Notes: generated by a model from the sequence alone, not told the origin. Shown: positions 1 to 6,132, numbered from the stretch's first letter. The stretch is DNA of 8,499 bases from an uncultured Gammaproteobacteria bacterium (GCA_913009215.1 CAJVXG010000058.1:1-8499); one strand, 5' to 3'. Numbers and translations: made by a program.

Positions 1-426
1 CTGGGTGATGAGCTGCTCCTGGGTAATCAGGCCCCGGTGCGAGAAAACCTGAGTTTTGAAAAAATCGACGCGGTTTTCTCCTACGAATGGAAACAGTGGC
101 GCCTCTATGCCGGGGCAGGCTACCTGATCAATCGCGATCCCGACACCCTGAAAAGGAAAACCGTGCAGACGGGGGTAGAGTATTACGCGGCCAGAAGAGT
201 CACAAGAAATGGCCGCCTGCTTGGTGGCATAGACATACAGTGGACCGAACAACGGGATTGGGCCCCCGGGGTCAGTTTCAAGTTTGGCATTCAGCTTGGC
301 GGCAACAACACCAATGACCGTAATTTTCAGTTCTTTCTCGAGGCCTATGACGGCTTTAATCCCTATGGACAATTCTACCGCGACGATATTCAGTCCTATG
401 GCCTTGGCATGGCCTTTAACTTTTAG
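1..426 (+). CDS. DUF1207-type outer-membrane protein, 3' end only
   Basis: The frame is open from base 1, so this is the C-terminal 141 residues of a longer protein whose start lies outside the window. The GTG at 37 is internal, not the start: the residues before it (LGDELLLGN) belong to the same domain. Alternating aromatic and polar stretches (FSYEWKQWRLYAGAGYLI, VTRNGRLLGGIDIQW, VSFKFGIQLGG) look like amphipathic beta strands. The end, YRDDIQSYGLGMAFNF, closes on a terminal Phe as outer-membrane barrels usually do. From memory of the family, the LGDE box, the AYDGFNPYGQFYRD segment and the terminal strand match DUF1207. The family's role is unknown; an outer-membrane location is inferred. 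No terminator follows, and 113 bases separate it from the next start. Confidence 0.75.
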   Translation: MGDELLLGNQAPVRENLSFEKIDAVFSYEWKQWRLYAGAGYLINRDPDTLKRKTVQTGVEYYAARRVTRNGRLLGGIDIQWTEQRDWAPGVSFKFGIQLGGNNTNDRNFQFFLEAYDGFNPYGQFYRDDIQSYGLGMAFNF

Positions 427-462
427 TCCTGTAGTTACACCATGCCGGCTTTTACTGTAAGT

Positions 463-491
463 TTGCTTTACAATTACTGTTCCAGTATCTT
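463..491 (+). promoter_or_regulatory. Candidate sigma70 promoter for the secreted protein gene
   Basis: TTGCTT at 463-468 and TATCTT at 486-491 are separated by 17 bases, about 49 bases before the ATG at 540. The spacing is ideal, but both boxes differ from consensus at two or more positions. The region is AT-rich, so a chance match is possible. Confidence 0.3.
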
Positions 492-539
492 TACATGATA
501 AAATTATATTGAATAATGCCTTACAGGGAGATCTCGCCA

Positions 540-1043
540 ATGTCATCACATAAGTTAATTCGCCGTACATTACCCGTCGCGCTATTGTTTCTATCGGGCT
601 TGCCGACAATAACATGGTCCGCAGATGGCATTAGCCGCAGCATCATCGGTACCTGGAAAGGCCCATGCTTTGATATGAGAAAAACAACCCCGGCTGGTCG
701 CTATATAAGATCAACGGCGATATACGGGTCCGGCGGCAACTACGAGGACAAAACTATTTTTTACAAGGATTCAGCCTGTACAATTCCCGGGGGCGGCGTT
801 AAAAAAAGCAAAGGCACATACCGGCTTGGCAGAAGAATAACCACGCCGGGAGGAAAAACTGCGTATTACATTGACCTTCATTATATCTCGAATTTTTATA
901 ACGACATGCGAATGCCCTCGGTCCGCATCAAAAACATTATTCGCGTTAATGGAAACACCATGACCACGGGACAACTAACGCCACGGACGTTAAGAACACG
1001 ACCAAGCAGACTGGATCCGAGTATTCCGATGACACGACAGTAA
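540..1043 (+). CDS. Small secreted protein with two cysteines, function unknown
   Basis: I do not recognise a named family. I chose the ATG at 540 over the in-frame ATG at 516 because AGGGAG (525-530) sits nine bases before it, and because the protein then begins with a clean signal peptide: MSSHKLIRR, a hydrophobic core LPVALLFLSGLPTI, and a likely cut after TWSA near residue 28. The mature part is about 139 residues and basic, with beta-rich patches. It has exactly two cysteines, Cys43 (GTWKGPC) and Cys80 (YKDSAC), about 37 residues apart and likely disulfide-bonded in the periplasm. The pattern G-x-W-x(3)-C, then a Tyr/Gly-rich strand, then D-x-x-C resembles small lipocalin-like secreted proteins; this is only a fold guess. 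The gene appears monocistronic and converges on the cytochrome gene, with a hairpin between. Confidence 0.7.
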   Translation: MSSHKLIRRTLPVALLFLSGLPTITWSADGISRSIIGTWKGPCFDMRKTTPAGRYIRSTAIYGSGGNYEDKTIFYKDSACTIPGGGVKKSKGTYRLGRRITTPGGKTAYYIDLHYISNFYNDMRMPSVRIKNIIRVNGNTMTTGQLTPRTLRTRPSRLDPSIPMTRQ

Positions 1044-1049
1044 TATCAA

Positions 1050-1078
1050 TGAATCAAGGGGCCCGGCCCCTTGATTCA
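1050..1078. terminator. Perfect hairpin between two convergent genes
   Basis: GAATCAAGGGG (1051-1061) is repeated inverted as CCCCTTGATTC (1067-1077). The pairing extends outward at 1050/1078 and inward through CC/GG, giving a stem of about 14 bp with a minimal loop. It begins six bases after the stop of the secreted protein and lies 37 bases from the stop of the opposing cytochrome gene, so it probably ends or protects both transcripts. No T-run follows directly on either strand, so classical rho-independent termination is not certain. Confidence 0.55.
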
Positions 1079-1114
1079 ATCGCTTGTTAGATATTACTTT
1101 TTTATAAGAAACTT

Positions 1115-1621
1115 TTAGTGGGTATGGCCATGTTTATGTTTATTCTTTTTGCCGTGCCCTTTGTGCCCTTTGGTCATGCCGTGCCCTTTGGTCGCGGAAA
1201 GTGATTGAATATAATTGACCAAATCCCATATTTGATTTTCGGATAAAGTACTTTTCCAGCCAGGCATAGCCCCTCTACCGATCGAAATTTTCCATGCAAA
1301 ATCACCATCCGGGTGACCGCCAGACATTTTTTTAAGATCCGCAGGCTTGGGATTTAGTGCTTTTCCTGCAGGGCCATCACCCTTCGCTTTTACTCCATGA
1401 CAAGCAGCACAGTTCTTTTCGTAAAGTGCGGCTCCGCGTGCTATCGAATCGTTATCTCGTTTAATCGGATTTACACGTGCGGACTCCTTTTCAGGGGACA
1501 TCCAGTGCGCATTTTGGCCATGGCCGCCCTGCTTGTGCCCATGGCCCCCTCCATGCTTACCGCCCGCATAAACAAAACTCATCAACCCTATGGTCAATAC
1601 AGTAAAAATGATATATCTCAT
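1115..1621 (-). CDS. Periplasmic single-haem cytochrome c with His-rich ends
   Basis: This is a class I c-type cytochrome, a one-electron carrier. An N-terminal signal peptide (MRYIIFTVLTIGLMSFVYA) directs export. The haem site is CAACH at residues 71-75, preceded by GAALYEKN. The sixth ligand is most likely Met119 in GRGAMPGW, and the closing helix IWDLVNYIQSL is typical of the domain (residues about 60-142). The core is ordinary; the flanks are not. Residues 20-40 (GGKHGGGHGHKQGG...) and 146-168 (KGHGMTKGHKGHGKKNKHK...) are low-complexity and rich in His, Gly and Lys, with at least five and seven histidines. They could bind Ni, Cu or Zn, or an acidic partner; this is inference. AAGGAG about ten bases before the ATG supports the start. 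Its redox partner cannot be named from the neighbours. Confidence 0.85.
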   Translation of the reverse strand: MRYIIFTVLTIGLMSFVYAGGKHGGGHGHKQGGHGQNAHWMSPEKESARVNPIKRDNDSIARGAALYEKNCAACHGVKAKGDGPAGKALNPKPADLKKMSGGHPDGDFAWKISIGRGAMPGWKSTLSENQIWDLVNYIQSLSATKGHGMTKGHKGHGKKNKHKHGHTH

Positions 1622-1686
1622 TTATGTTTTCTCCTTTGGAATAGAATGTAATTTTAAAGATATCTATTTGGAATGGGGGAAGTCCA

Positions 1687-1829
1687 TTATTTCTTGCCAA
1701 GCAGTACAGCAACAAGAACAAGGCCCACATTTAATGCATTTATTGGTTTCTCTGGCTCAACGCGAACACCTTGTGCCTCAAAGTCCAGGATATGTCCAGC
1801 TTCCTAAAGAATATTTTTGATTTGACCAT
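1687..1829 (-). pseudogene. Possible frameshifted small membrane-protein gene
   Basis: On the minus strand, an open stretch from 1803 down to the TAA at 1687 encodes 38 residues ending PINALNVGLVLVAVLLGKK, a plausible C-terminal membrane helix with a Lys-Lys tail. It is preceded by a charged segment (FEAQGVRVEPEK). It has no ATG or GTG start, and a TAG lies immediately upstream (1804-1806). An ATG at 1829 begins MVKSKIFFRK in another frame and runs alongside. Joining the two near 1804 would give a protein of about 47 residues. The shine-dalgarno before 1829 is weak (GGA only). It may be a decayed gene or a chance open stretch. It points the same way as the cytochrome gene, about 65 bases upstream of it. 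Confidence 0.25.
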
Positions 1830-1936
1830 TTTATCAGTCCACAATCTTTTTACAACTGGCCTGTTTAGTGATGTTTATATACGGCCAGAACAAACAACGT
1901 GCGTTCCGGCGACCTGAGCGCAGCGAGGAAGTGCCC

Positions 1937-2020
1937 AATGAAGCTCGCAGAGATTCTAGGGTGAAATACTTAATGGAACTCGAAGAGATCCCGGGATGAA
2001 GCTCGTTAGAGATTTTATGC
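1937..2020. repeat. Three degenerate direct repeats with core ATGAAGCTCG
   Basis: Similar units start at 1937 (ATGAAGCTCGCAGAGATT), 1972 (ATGGAACTCGAAGAGATC) and 1995 (ATGAAGCTCGTTAGAGATT). Steps of 35 and 23 bases mean the spacers differ. The second unit runs into a perfect palindrome, ATCCCGGGAT (1988-1997). No protein frame spans all three units, so they look like a non-coding repeat. Confidence 0.5.
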
Positions 2021-2039
2021 GAATCTGTCCCGGTTTTTT
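1991..2039 (+). repeat. CTGTCCC element copy A, with terminator-like arm
   Basis: CTGTCCCGG followed by six T residues (2034-2039) lies five bases from the stop of the small membrane-protein gene on the minus strand. CCGGGA at 1991-1996 can pair with TCCCGG at 2028-2033 across a 31-base loop. No plus-strand gene ends here, so a terminator role on that strand is unlikely. I list it as one copy of the window-wide repeat family. Confidence 0.4.
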
Positions 2040-2043
2040 ATAA

Positions 2044-2301
2044 TCAAATAAGACCAGTGTATCCGGCGACGATAAACAGCCCCGCAGCAACAACAAAAAA
2101 TAACAGGGCAATGAAGCTGCCTAGCACCCCCCTTTGCCAACCCTGGAGCGCATCCCATTTATCGGATGTCTGTCGGATCGGCACACCAAAAAGAAATTCG
2201 ACAACACCAATCAGGAAAGGGACGCAGGGAATAGCGGTGGCTATTAATGCAACACCGCCACCGGTAGTATCGCCCAGTCCGTAAACCATAACACTGTACA
2301 A
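2044..2301 (-). CDS. Small inner-membrane protein, original start apparently lost
   Basis: I do not recognise the family. From the TTG at 2301 the product is 85 residues, with helices near residues 15-40 (GVALIATAIPCVPFLIGVVEFLF) and 59-81 (VLGSFIALLFFVVAAGLFIV). A polar loop (PIRQTSDKWDALQGWQRG) lies between. The frame stays open above the TTG to 2349 and adds another hydrophobic stretch, IVKILTGGFIFAIVLYSVMV, which looks like a genuine first helix. Above that, the same frame has ATG at 2362-2364 with a very good ribosome-binding site (AAGGTGG, six bases away), but a TAA at codon 5 (2350-2352) interrupts it. Either the gene is broken by one nonsense change or it now starts downstream at a poor codon. 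A membrane location is inferred from hydrophobicity. Confidence 0.5.
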   Translation of the reverse strand: MYSVMVYGLGDTTGGGVALIATAIPCVPFLIGVVEFLFGVPIRQTSDKWDALQGWQRGVLGSFIALLFFVVAAGLFIVAGYTGLI

Positions 2302-2361
2302 GACTATGGCAAATATAAATCCGCCGGTCAGTATTTTTACAATGGCTCTTTATCTTACTGT

Positions 2362-2377
2362 CATTGTTTTCCACCTT
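2362..2377 (-). promoter_or_regulatory. Strong ribosome-binding site and ATG feeding a premature stop
   Basis: On the minus strand, AAGGTGG (2377-2371) is followed after six bases by ATG (2364-2362). The codons are ATG ACA GTA AGA TAA, then the long open frame of the small membrane protein continues in phase. This is the best initiation signal nearby, so it probably marks the ancestral start. Confidence 0.5.
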
Positions 2378-2387
2378 GGGGCATTGC

Positions 2388-2400
2388 CTGTCCCGTTATT
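2388..2400 (+). repeat. CTGTCCC element copy J
   Basis: CTGTCCCGTTATT, upstream of the small membrane-protein gene, shares the CTGTCCC core and the following T-rich tail with the copies at 2026, 4160 and 7891. It is short, so membership of the family is tentative. Confidence 0.3.
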
Positions 2401-2511
2401 GTTGGCGGCGCTGATTATTGCTTGCAGGCATACCGGGCGCTTACTTTATCAAGAATAGTAAGGTGTTTTTGCTCTTTTTTGTTTAAAGCCAGCAAATTCA
2501 GGCTTATTCTA

Positions 2512-2558
2512 GCGACACCCTCTTTGCCAAAAACCATGGCCTGCTCCCCTATTATGCG
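2512..2558 (+). repeat. Longer repeat copy B (CTCTTTGCCAAAAACC type)
   Basis: CGACAC, one variable base, then CTCTTTGCCAAAAACC (2520-2535) recurs at 5368-5390 with one mismatch in 23. Both copies continue into a GGNCTGCNCCCC segment and then a Y-rich CCTAT. Here the palindromic part is decayed. It lies upstream of the Old Yellow Enzyme gene. Confidence 0.65.
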
Positions 2559-2564
2559 AGAGTC

Positions 2565-2593
2565 TTGTATAGACATGGCGATCTAATTAATAC
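2565..2593 (+). promoter_or_regulatory. Candidate promoter of the Old Yellow Enzyme gene
   Basis: TTGTAT (2565-2570) and TAATAC (2588-2593) are 17 bases apart. Transcription would begin near 2600, only about five bases before the ATG at 2605. That agrees with the lack of a Shine-Dalgarno sequence, but the match is not strong. Confidence 0.3.
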
Positions 2594-2604
2594 AAACTTT
2601 TACC

Positions 2605-3690
2605 ATGAAAACCATTACCAACAGCAAGAAAGATCTTTTCACGCCAATCAAGATTGGTGACATGGAATTAAAAAACCGCATGATTATGGCGCCGTTAACA
2701 CGCAACCGGGCGGGGCCGGGTAATGTGCCGCAAGATATGAACGTTATCTATTACGAACAAAGGGCCGGCGCCGGGTTAATCATTACCGAAGGCAGTCAGA
2801 TTTCTGTTCAGGGTTCGGGCTATCCATCTACGCCTGGTATTTATTCAAAAGAGCAAATTGCCGGTTGGAAACGCGTTACCGATGCCGTTCATGCCAGGGG
2901 TGGACGAATTTTTATTCAACTGTGGCATACCGGAAGAATATCGCATTCGTCGTTTCAAAAAGATGGGGCATTGCCGGTAGCGCCATCCGCAATAAAGGCC
3001 AATGGCGAAGCCGTCACTTACGAAGGAATGCAACCATTTGAAACCCCGCGGGCATTAGAGACATCGGAAATACCGGGCATTGTGGCTGACTATGTCACGG
3101 CGGCAAAAAATGCCAAAGAAGCCGGCTTCGATGGCGTCGAAATCCACGCCGCCAATGGCTATCTCATCGATCAATTCCTGCGAGACGGCAGCAATCATCG
3201 CAAGGATGAATACGGTGGTGATATTGCCAACCGTATGCGTTTCCTGAAAGAAGTAGTAGAAAAGGTGATCGAGGTCTGGGGGCCCAACCATGTCGGTGTA
3301 CGCCTGTCGCCGGAAAACACCTTTAACGACATTCAGGATAGCCAACCACAAAAAACCTTCGATGCCGTCGCCAGGATGCTGTCGGACTATCCATTGGCCT
3401 ACCTCCACGTACTCGAAGGCAACATGATTACGGGTGACAGGGTTGTCGACTATAAGCAACTGCGGGAAAATTTCTCCGGCCTTTATATGTCGAACCACGG
3501 ATACGATCAGGCAAGTGGCAATAAGGCTATTGGAGAAGGCACTGCCGACATGGTCGCCTTTGGTAAGCTCTTCCTGGCCAATCCGGACCTGCCGGAACGT
3601 TTTGCCCAGGAGGCGGCATTAAATGTGCCTGACGTCGACACCTTTTATGGCGGTAACGAGAAGGGGTATACCGATTATCCTGCGTTATAG
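2605..3690 (+). CDS. nemA: Old Yellow Enzyme-family alkene reductase (NemA/PETN reductase type)
   Basis: This is an FMN-dependent, NAD(P)H-using ene-reductase of the kind that reduces activated C=C bonds in enals, enones, maleimides and nitro compounds. It acts in the cytoplasm, usually in detoxification. The 361 residues cover one full TIM barrel. Recognisable elements in order are LFTPIKIGDMELKNR (11-25), the FMN-contact segment MAPLTRNR (28-35), QLWHTGRISH (105-114), the active-site run EIHAANGYLIDQFL (179-192) with His181, Asn184 and the proton-donor Tyr186, YGGDIANR (203-210), GVRLSP (231-236), FGKLFLANPDLPERF (319-333) and the C-terminal FYGGNEKGYTDYPAL. His-x-x-Asn is the OYE form of the substrate pair; some enterobacterial members have His-x-x-His. 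No Shine-Dalgarno precedes the ATG. The gene converges on the DUF3775 gene with a 13-base gap and no visible terminator. The symbol is by family resemblance; the natural substrate is unknown. Confidence 0.92.
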   Translation: MKTITNSKKDLFTPIKIGDMELKNRMIMAPLTRNRAGPGNVPQDMNVIYYEQRAGAGLIITEGSQISVQGSGYPSTPGIYSKEQIAGWKRVTDAVHARGGRIFIQLWHTGRISHSSFQKDGALPVAPSAIKANGEAVTYEGMQPFETPRALETSEIPGIVADYVTAAKNAKEAGFDGVEIHAANGYLIDQFLRDGSNHRKDEYGGDIANRMRFLKEVVEKVIEVWGPNHVGVRLSPENTFNDIQDSQPQKTFDAVARMLSDYPLAYLHVLEGNMITGDRVVDYKQLRENFSGLYMSNHGYDQASGNKAIGEGTADMVAFGKLFLANPDLPERFAQEAALNVPDVDTFYGGNEKGYTDYPAL

Positions 3691-3703
3691 TGGGTCGAAC
3701 TCA

Positions 3704-4090
3704 TTATTCCTCGCAGGAGTAACCCATCAGGTCCAGACCCTCCATCAGGTAATCGGCGAGCAAGGGGGTTGCGATCAGGTAGGCTGCCGTTCGGGGGTTC
3801 CAGGCGTCACCGGCTTCCCTAAAAGCGGCATCCCATTCCGTCACATCGAAATCGCCGCGTCCGGTCCACATCAGGGCGACCAGCTCCACCTGCTGGTCCG
3901 GCTCGAGATCGTTGATCGTGTTCTCAAGTTCCTGAAAGGTCGCATCATCAAGGTGATCGGCCAGCACCTGCATGGCCCAGTCCTCCGTCGGGCTGGTCGG
4001 GGTTTCCGGAATCGAGACCTGCTCCTTGGCGTGAAACTCACGCGCCTTGCTGATCAGGAAGCAGATTATTTGTGGGTTAACGTTGAGCAT
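3704..4090 (-). CDS. DUF3775 family protein
   Basis: This 128-residue soluble acidic protein has no signal peptide or membrane segment. The block ELVALMWTGRGDFDVTEWDAAFREA followed by AYLIATPLLADYLMEGL matches what I know as DUF3775, a proteobacterial family without an assigned function. The N-terminal NVNPQIICFLISKAREFHAKE is also typical, followed by a Pro/Thr/Ser-rich linker. I chose the ATG at 4090 rather than the GTG at 4099 because ACAGG lies about eight bases before the ATG. It is transcribed towards the Old Yellow Enzyme gene and diverges from the dehydrogenase gene. The context gives no functional clue. The family call is fairly secure; the role is unknown. Confidence 0.8.
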   Translation of the reverse strand: MLNVNPQIICFLISKAREFHAKEQVSIPETPTSPTEDWAMQVLADHLDDATFQELENTINDLEPDQQVELVALMWTGRGDFDVTEWDAAFREAGDAWNPRTAAYLIATPLLADYLMEGLDLMGYSCEE

Positions 4091-4149
4091 TGGCTGCACC
4101 TGTCAAATTAAGCGATTAGTACAATACTAAGATTACGGCCTTTGAAGCG

Positions 4150-4174
4150 AAAAATAAATCTGTCCCTGTTCTTC
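4150..4174 (+). repeat. CTGTCCC element copy C
   Basis: AAAAATAAATCTGTCCC, then a T/C-rich tail, matches the copy at 7881-7905 over 17 bases. It lies in the 164-base gap between the divergent DUF3775 and dehydrogenase genes, the one clear copy not next to a 3' end. The rest of this gap shows only the ribosome-binding site GGAAG (4242-4246) of the dehydrogenase. Confidence 0.6.
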
Positions 4175-4254
4175 TTCATATATTGAGTAATTGGGGCTGA
4201 TAGCTGTAATATCAAGATGATTATTACCAATCCTGTATAACGGAAGCAACAAAT

Positions 4255-5271
4255 ATGAAAGTCGCTTTTTATAGCATCAGGGATTATGACCGCGCCTTCT
4301 TTGACGAAGCCAATAAATCCGCTGGCCACGATCTGCGTTATTTACACTATCAATTAAATAACGAAACGGTAGGGTTGATCGAGGACGAGGCGGCTGTCTG
4401 TGTATTCGTGAATGACGAGCTTGATGCGGAAGTACTGCGGACCCTGCAACAACGTGGTGTCCGGCTGGTGGCGTTACGTTGTGCCGGATTCAATAATGTC
4501 GATTTGGTCGCGACAGAAAAATTGGGTATATCGGTTGTGCGGGTGCCAGCCTATTCACCCAATGCCGTCGCCGAACACACCCTGGCCCTGGTGCTGGCAC
4601 TTAATCGCAAGATTTATCGTGCCTATAATCGTGTACGCGAGGGCAACTTTTCACTGGATGGTTTGTTGGGTTTTGATCTCAATGGACGTACAGTAGGTAT
4701 TATCGGAACCGGGCGAATCGGCCGCATTGTAGCCCGCATATTACTTGCGATTGGTTGTAAAGTTATCGCAAGCGATCCTTTACCCTGTCCGGAATGCGAG
4801 GAAATGGGGGTTCGTTATGTCGGGCTTACTGAATTGTTTCAGCAGTCCGATATCATCAGCCTGCATTGTCCACTAAATTGTGACACCCATCACCTGATTA
4901 ATGAGTCAAACATTGCGCAGATGAAACAAGGCGTCATGATCATCAATACCAGCCGCGGGACAACGCTTGATGCACGTGCTGTCATCGTTGGTCTCAAATC
5001 CGGCAAGATTGGTTATCTGGGCCTGGATGTGTACGAGCAGGAAGGTGATCTGTTTTTTCAGGATCTCTCCAATCAGGTTATTCAAGACGATGTTTTTGAG
5101 AGATTGGTATCTTTTCCCAATGTCCTCATAACCGGTCATCAGGGGTTTTTCACCAAAGATGCGTTACAGAATATTGCGCAAACTACACTTAACAACATTA
5201 ATGATATTGAAAGAAATGGAAAATGTATAAACGAAATCTCCAGCTCATTACTAAGAGAGCCCTGTAAATAA
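4255..5271 (+). CDS. ldhA: D-isomer 2-hydroxyacid dehydrogenase, D-lactate dehydrogenase type
   Basis: This is an NAD-dependent cytoplasmic enzyme that most likely interconverts pyruvate and D-lactate. Its 338 residues are close to the roughly 330 of LdhA. The substrate domain begins MKVAFYSIRDYDR and contains RCAGFNNVDL (75-84) and VPAYSPNAVAEHTLAL (97-112). The Rossmann domain has GTGRIG (151-156), and Asp174 at the end of the second strand indicates NAD rather than NADP. The catalytic triad is Arg234 (NTSRG), Glu263 (DVYEQEG) and His295 (TGHQGFFT). The insert FFQDLSNQVIQDDVFERL and the ending TGHQGFFTKDAL are specific to the fermentative D-lactate dehydrogenase branch, separating it from glycerate or phosphoglycerate enzymes. 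GGAAG eight bases before the ATG supports the start. The gene stands alone, ending at a strong hairpin 28 bases past the stop. Confidence 0.9.
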   Translation: MKVAFYSIRDYDRAFFDEANKSAGHDLRYLHYQLNNETVGLIEDEAAVCVFVNDELDAEVLRTLQQRGVRLVALRCAGFNNVDLVATEKLGISVVRVPAYSPNAVAEHTLALVLALNRKIYRAYNRVREGNFSLDGLLGFDLNGRTVGIIGTGRIGRIVARILLAIGCKVIASDPLPCPECEEMGVRYVGLTELFQQSDIISLHCPLNCDTHHLINESNIAQMKQGVMIINTSRGTTLDARAVIVGLKSGKIGYLGLDVYEQEGDLFFQDLSNQVIQDDVFERLVSFPNVLITGHQGFFTKDALQNIAQTTLNNINDIERNGKCINEISSSLLREPCK

Positions 5272-5299
5272 ATATAATGTTTTAAATGTATTGCTGGAG

Positions 5300-5344
5300 A
5301 AAAGGAGACAGAGGGATTAAAATTTAATCCCTCTGTCTCCTTTT
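5300..5344. terminator. Perfect 22-bp-arm palindrome, probable bidirectional terminator
   Basis: Bases 5300-5321 are exactly the reverse complement of 5323-5344, with one unpaired base (5322) at the centre. The arms run AAAAGGAGACAGAGGG, ATTAAA and back. TTTTATTT follows the right arm on the plus strand and a U-rich flank reads out on the minus strand. It lies between the convergent dehydrogenase (stop 5271) and membrane-protein (stop 5413) genes and would serve both. A 45-base perfect palindrome is longer than a terminator needs. Its GGAGACAG/CTGTCTCC outer parts and ATTAAA/TTTAAT centre resemble the other intergenic repeats here, so I also count it as repeat copy D. Confidence 0.8.
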
Positions 5345-5367
5345 ATTTCTCAGGATTATTATTCCAC

Positions 5368-5414
5368 CGACACGCTCTTTGCCAAAAACCGGGGTCTGCC
5401 CCCCCTATCGTGTC
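5368..5414 (+). repeat. Longer repeat copy E (CTCTTTGCCAAAAACC type)
   Basis: This is the better-preserved partner of 2512-2558. The outer ends GACACG (5369-5374) and CGTGTC (5409-5414) are inverted, and an inner GGGG-TCTG-CCCC hairpin (5391 on) lies between. The last bases overlap the stop codon (5413-5415) of the membrane-protein gene on the minus strand. Confidence 0.65.
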
Positions 5415-6042
5415 AGTACAAAATACTGTATAGAAAAAATGGTGCAAAAATGCCCGCCACTACAAGCATGATTATTAATGCATACCAGAGGATCTTCCGG
5501 AATGGTTGATCGGATGCGGTCTGCAACCAGTCAGAATCCATAAAGGCAAAGATCACGCCCCGGCCTTTTACCCAGCCGAGGCTCCAGAGCATCCCGGCCA
5601 GGAGATAGAGACCGGAAGAAAGCACCAGATTCGCCGCCCATGTCAGCGGATAGGTACCGTCTCTGAAGGTGATATAAATATCATAGGACCAGCTTGCCGA
5701 GAACAACCACAGGCAAATAGCAACAAATGCCTGTTTCCAGGAACTCCACTTCTTGTAAAGCCGGTAGAGGGTGCCAACTGCCCATGGTGCCGTAACATAG
5801 GTCAGTGTTGACATAAATAGTGCATCGACATAATCCCAGGTGGGATCACCCGAATAGGGCGCGATCAAGGTCACAGCGGTGATTGCAAGCAGAAAACTAA
5901 TAAGCTTCCAGGGATAGAACAGGAAGCGCCAGTAAGGCCGGGATAAAAAGCTATACGCCTTTGGCTCAACCAGCACCAGTATCAACGCCGCCAGCAAGGC
6001 GGCCGACCAGAAAGAAATATAAGTTATATGAAAGGATCCCAT
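5413..6042 (-). CDS. Six-helix membrane protein, function unknown
   Basis: I cannot assign a family. The 209 residues hold about six membrane helices, near 8-26, 44-62, 72-92, 104-122, 134-155 and 184-206. Tryptophan is frequent, and there are conserved-looking polar loops: APYSGDPTWDYVDA (61-74), YDIYITFRDGTYPLTW (120-135) and AFMDSDWLQTASDQPFRK (166-183). There is no signal peptide beyond the first helix and no cofactor motif. The Asp- and Tyr-rich loops between helices could be functional sites, but this is speculation. The start is supported by GGGG seven to eight bases before the ATG. The gene ends inside repeat copy E and converges on the dehydrogenase. Its promoter would lie in the repeat-rich region just beyond 6042. 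Confidence 0.75.
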   Translation of the reverse strand: MGSFHITYISFWSAALLAALILVLVEPKAYSFLSRPYWRFLFYPWKLISFLLAITAVTLIAPYSGDPTWDYVDALFMSTLTYVTAPWAVGTLYRLYKKWSSWKQAFVAICLWLFSASWSYDIYITFRDGTYPLTWAANLVLSSGLYLLAGMLWSLGWVKGRGVIFAFMDSDWLQTASDQPFRKILWYALIIMLVVAGIFAPFFLYSILY

Positions 6043-6102
6043 ATATGTACCCCGCTGATCACAGGCAACACGTTAAGCAATAGCCTGCATTGATTCTTAA
6101 TT

Positions 6103-6130
6103 TAATCCGTCACGTACTCAGAGTATACGT
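6103..6130 (-). repeat. First copy of the GFA-gene 3'-end sequence
   Basis: TTTAATCCGTCACGTA (6101-6116) is identical to 6395-6410 in the GFA pseudogene, and CAGAGTA then matches the intact gene near 7328. On the minus strand it still spells the tail YSEYVTD-like plus stop, with two extra bases (TA). Nothing upstream of it resembles the rest of the gene. Confidence 0.6.
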
Positions 6131-6132
6131 AG

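Larger units (their letters stand above)
1622..2043. other. Intergenic stretch with gene remnant and repeats
   Basis: No intact gene is supported in these 422 bases. They hold the cytochrome ribosome-binding site (1631-1637), the possible frameshifted remnant (1687-1829), an inverted pair CTGGCC/GGCCAG (1856-1861 and 1883-1888), a GC-rich patch around 1890-1930, a degenerate tandem repeat (1937-2020) and a copy of the CTGTCCC element (2026-2039). Confidence 0.6.

Noticed and set aside
1937..2020. A CRISPR-like array
   Set aside because: Only three degenerate units with unequal short spacers are present, and there are no cas genes nearby.
2342..2458. A plus-strand frame of 38 hydrophobic residues starting MALYLTVIVFHLG
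   Set aside because: It has no ribosome-binding site, overlaps the 5' end of the small membrane-protein gene on the other strand and contains a CTGTCCC repeat copy. Composition alone can explain the hydrophobicity.
3055..3498. A 147-codon minus-strand frame
   Set aside because: It lies entirely inside the well-supported Old Yellow Enzyme gene and has no recognisable domain.
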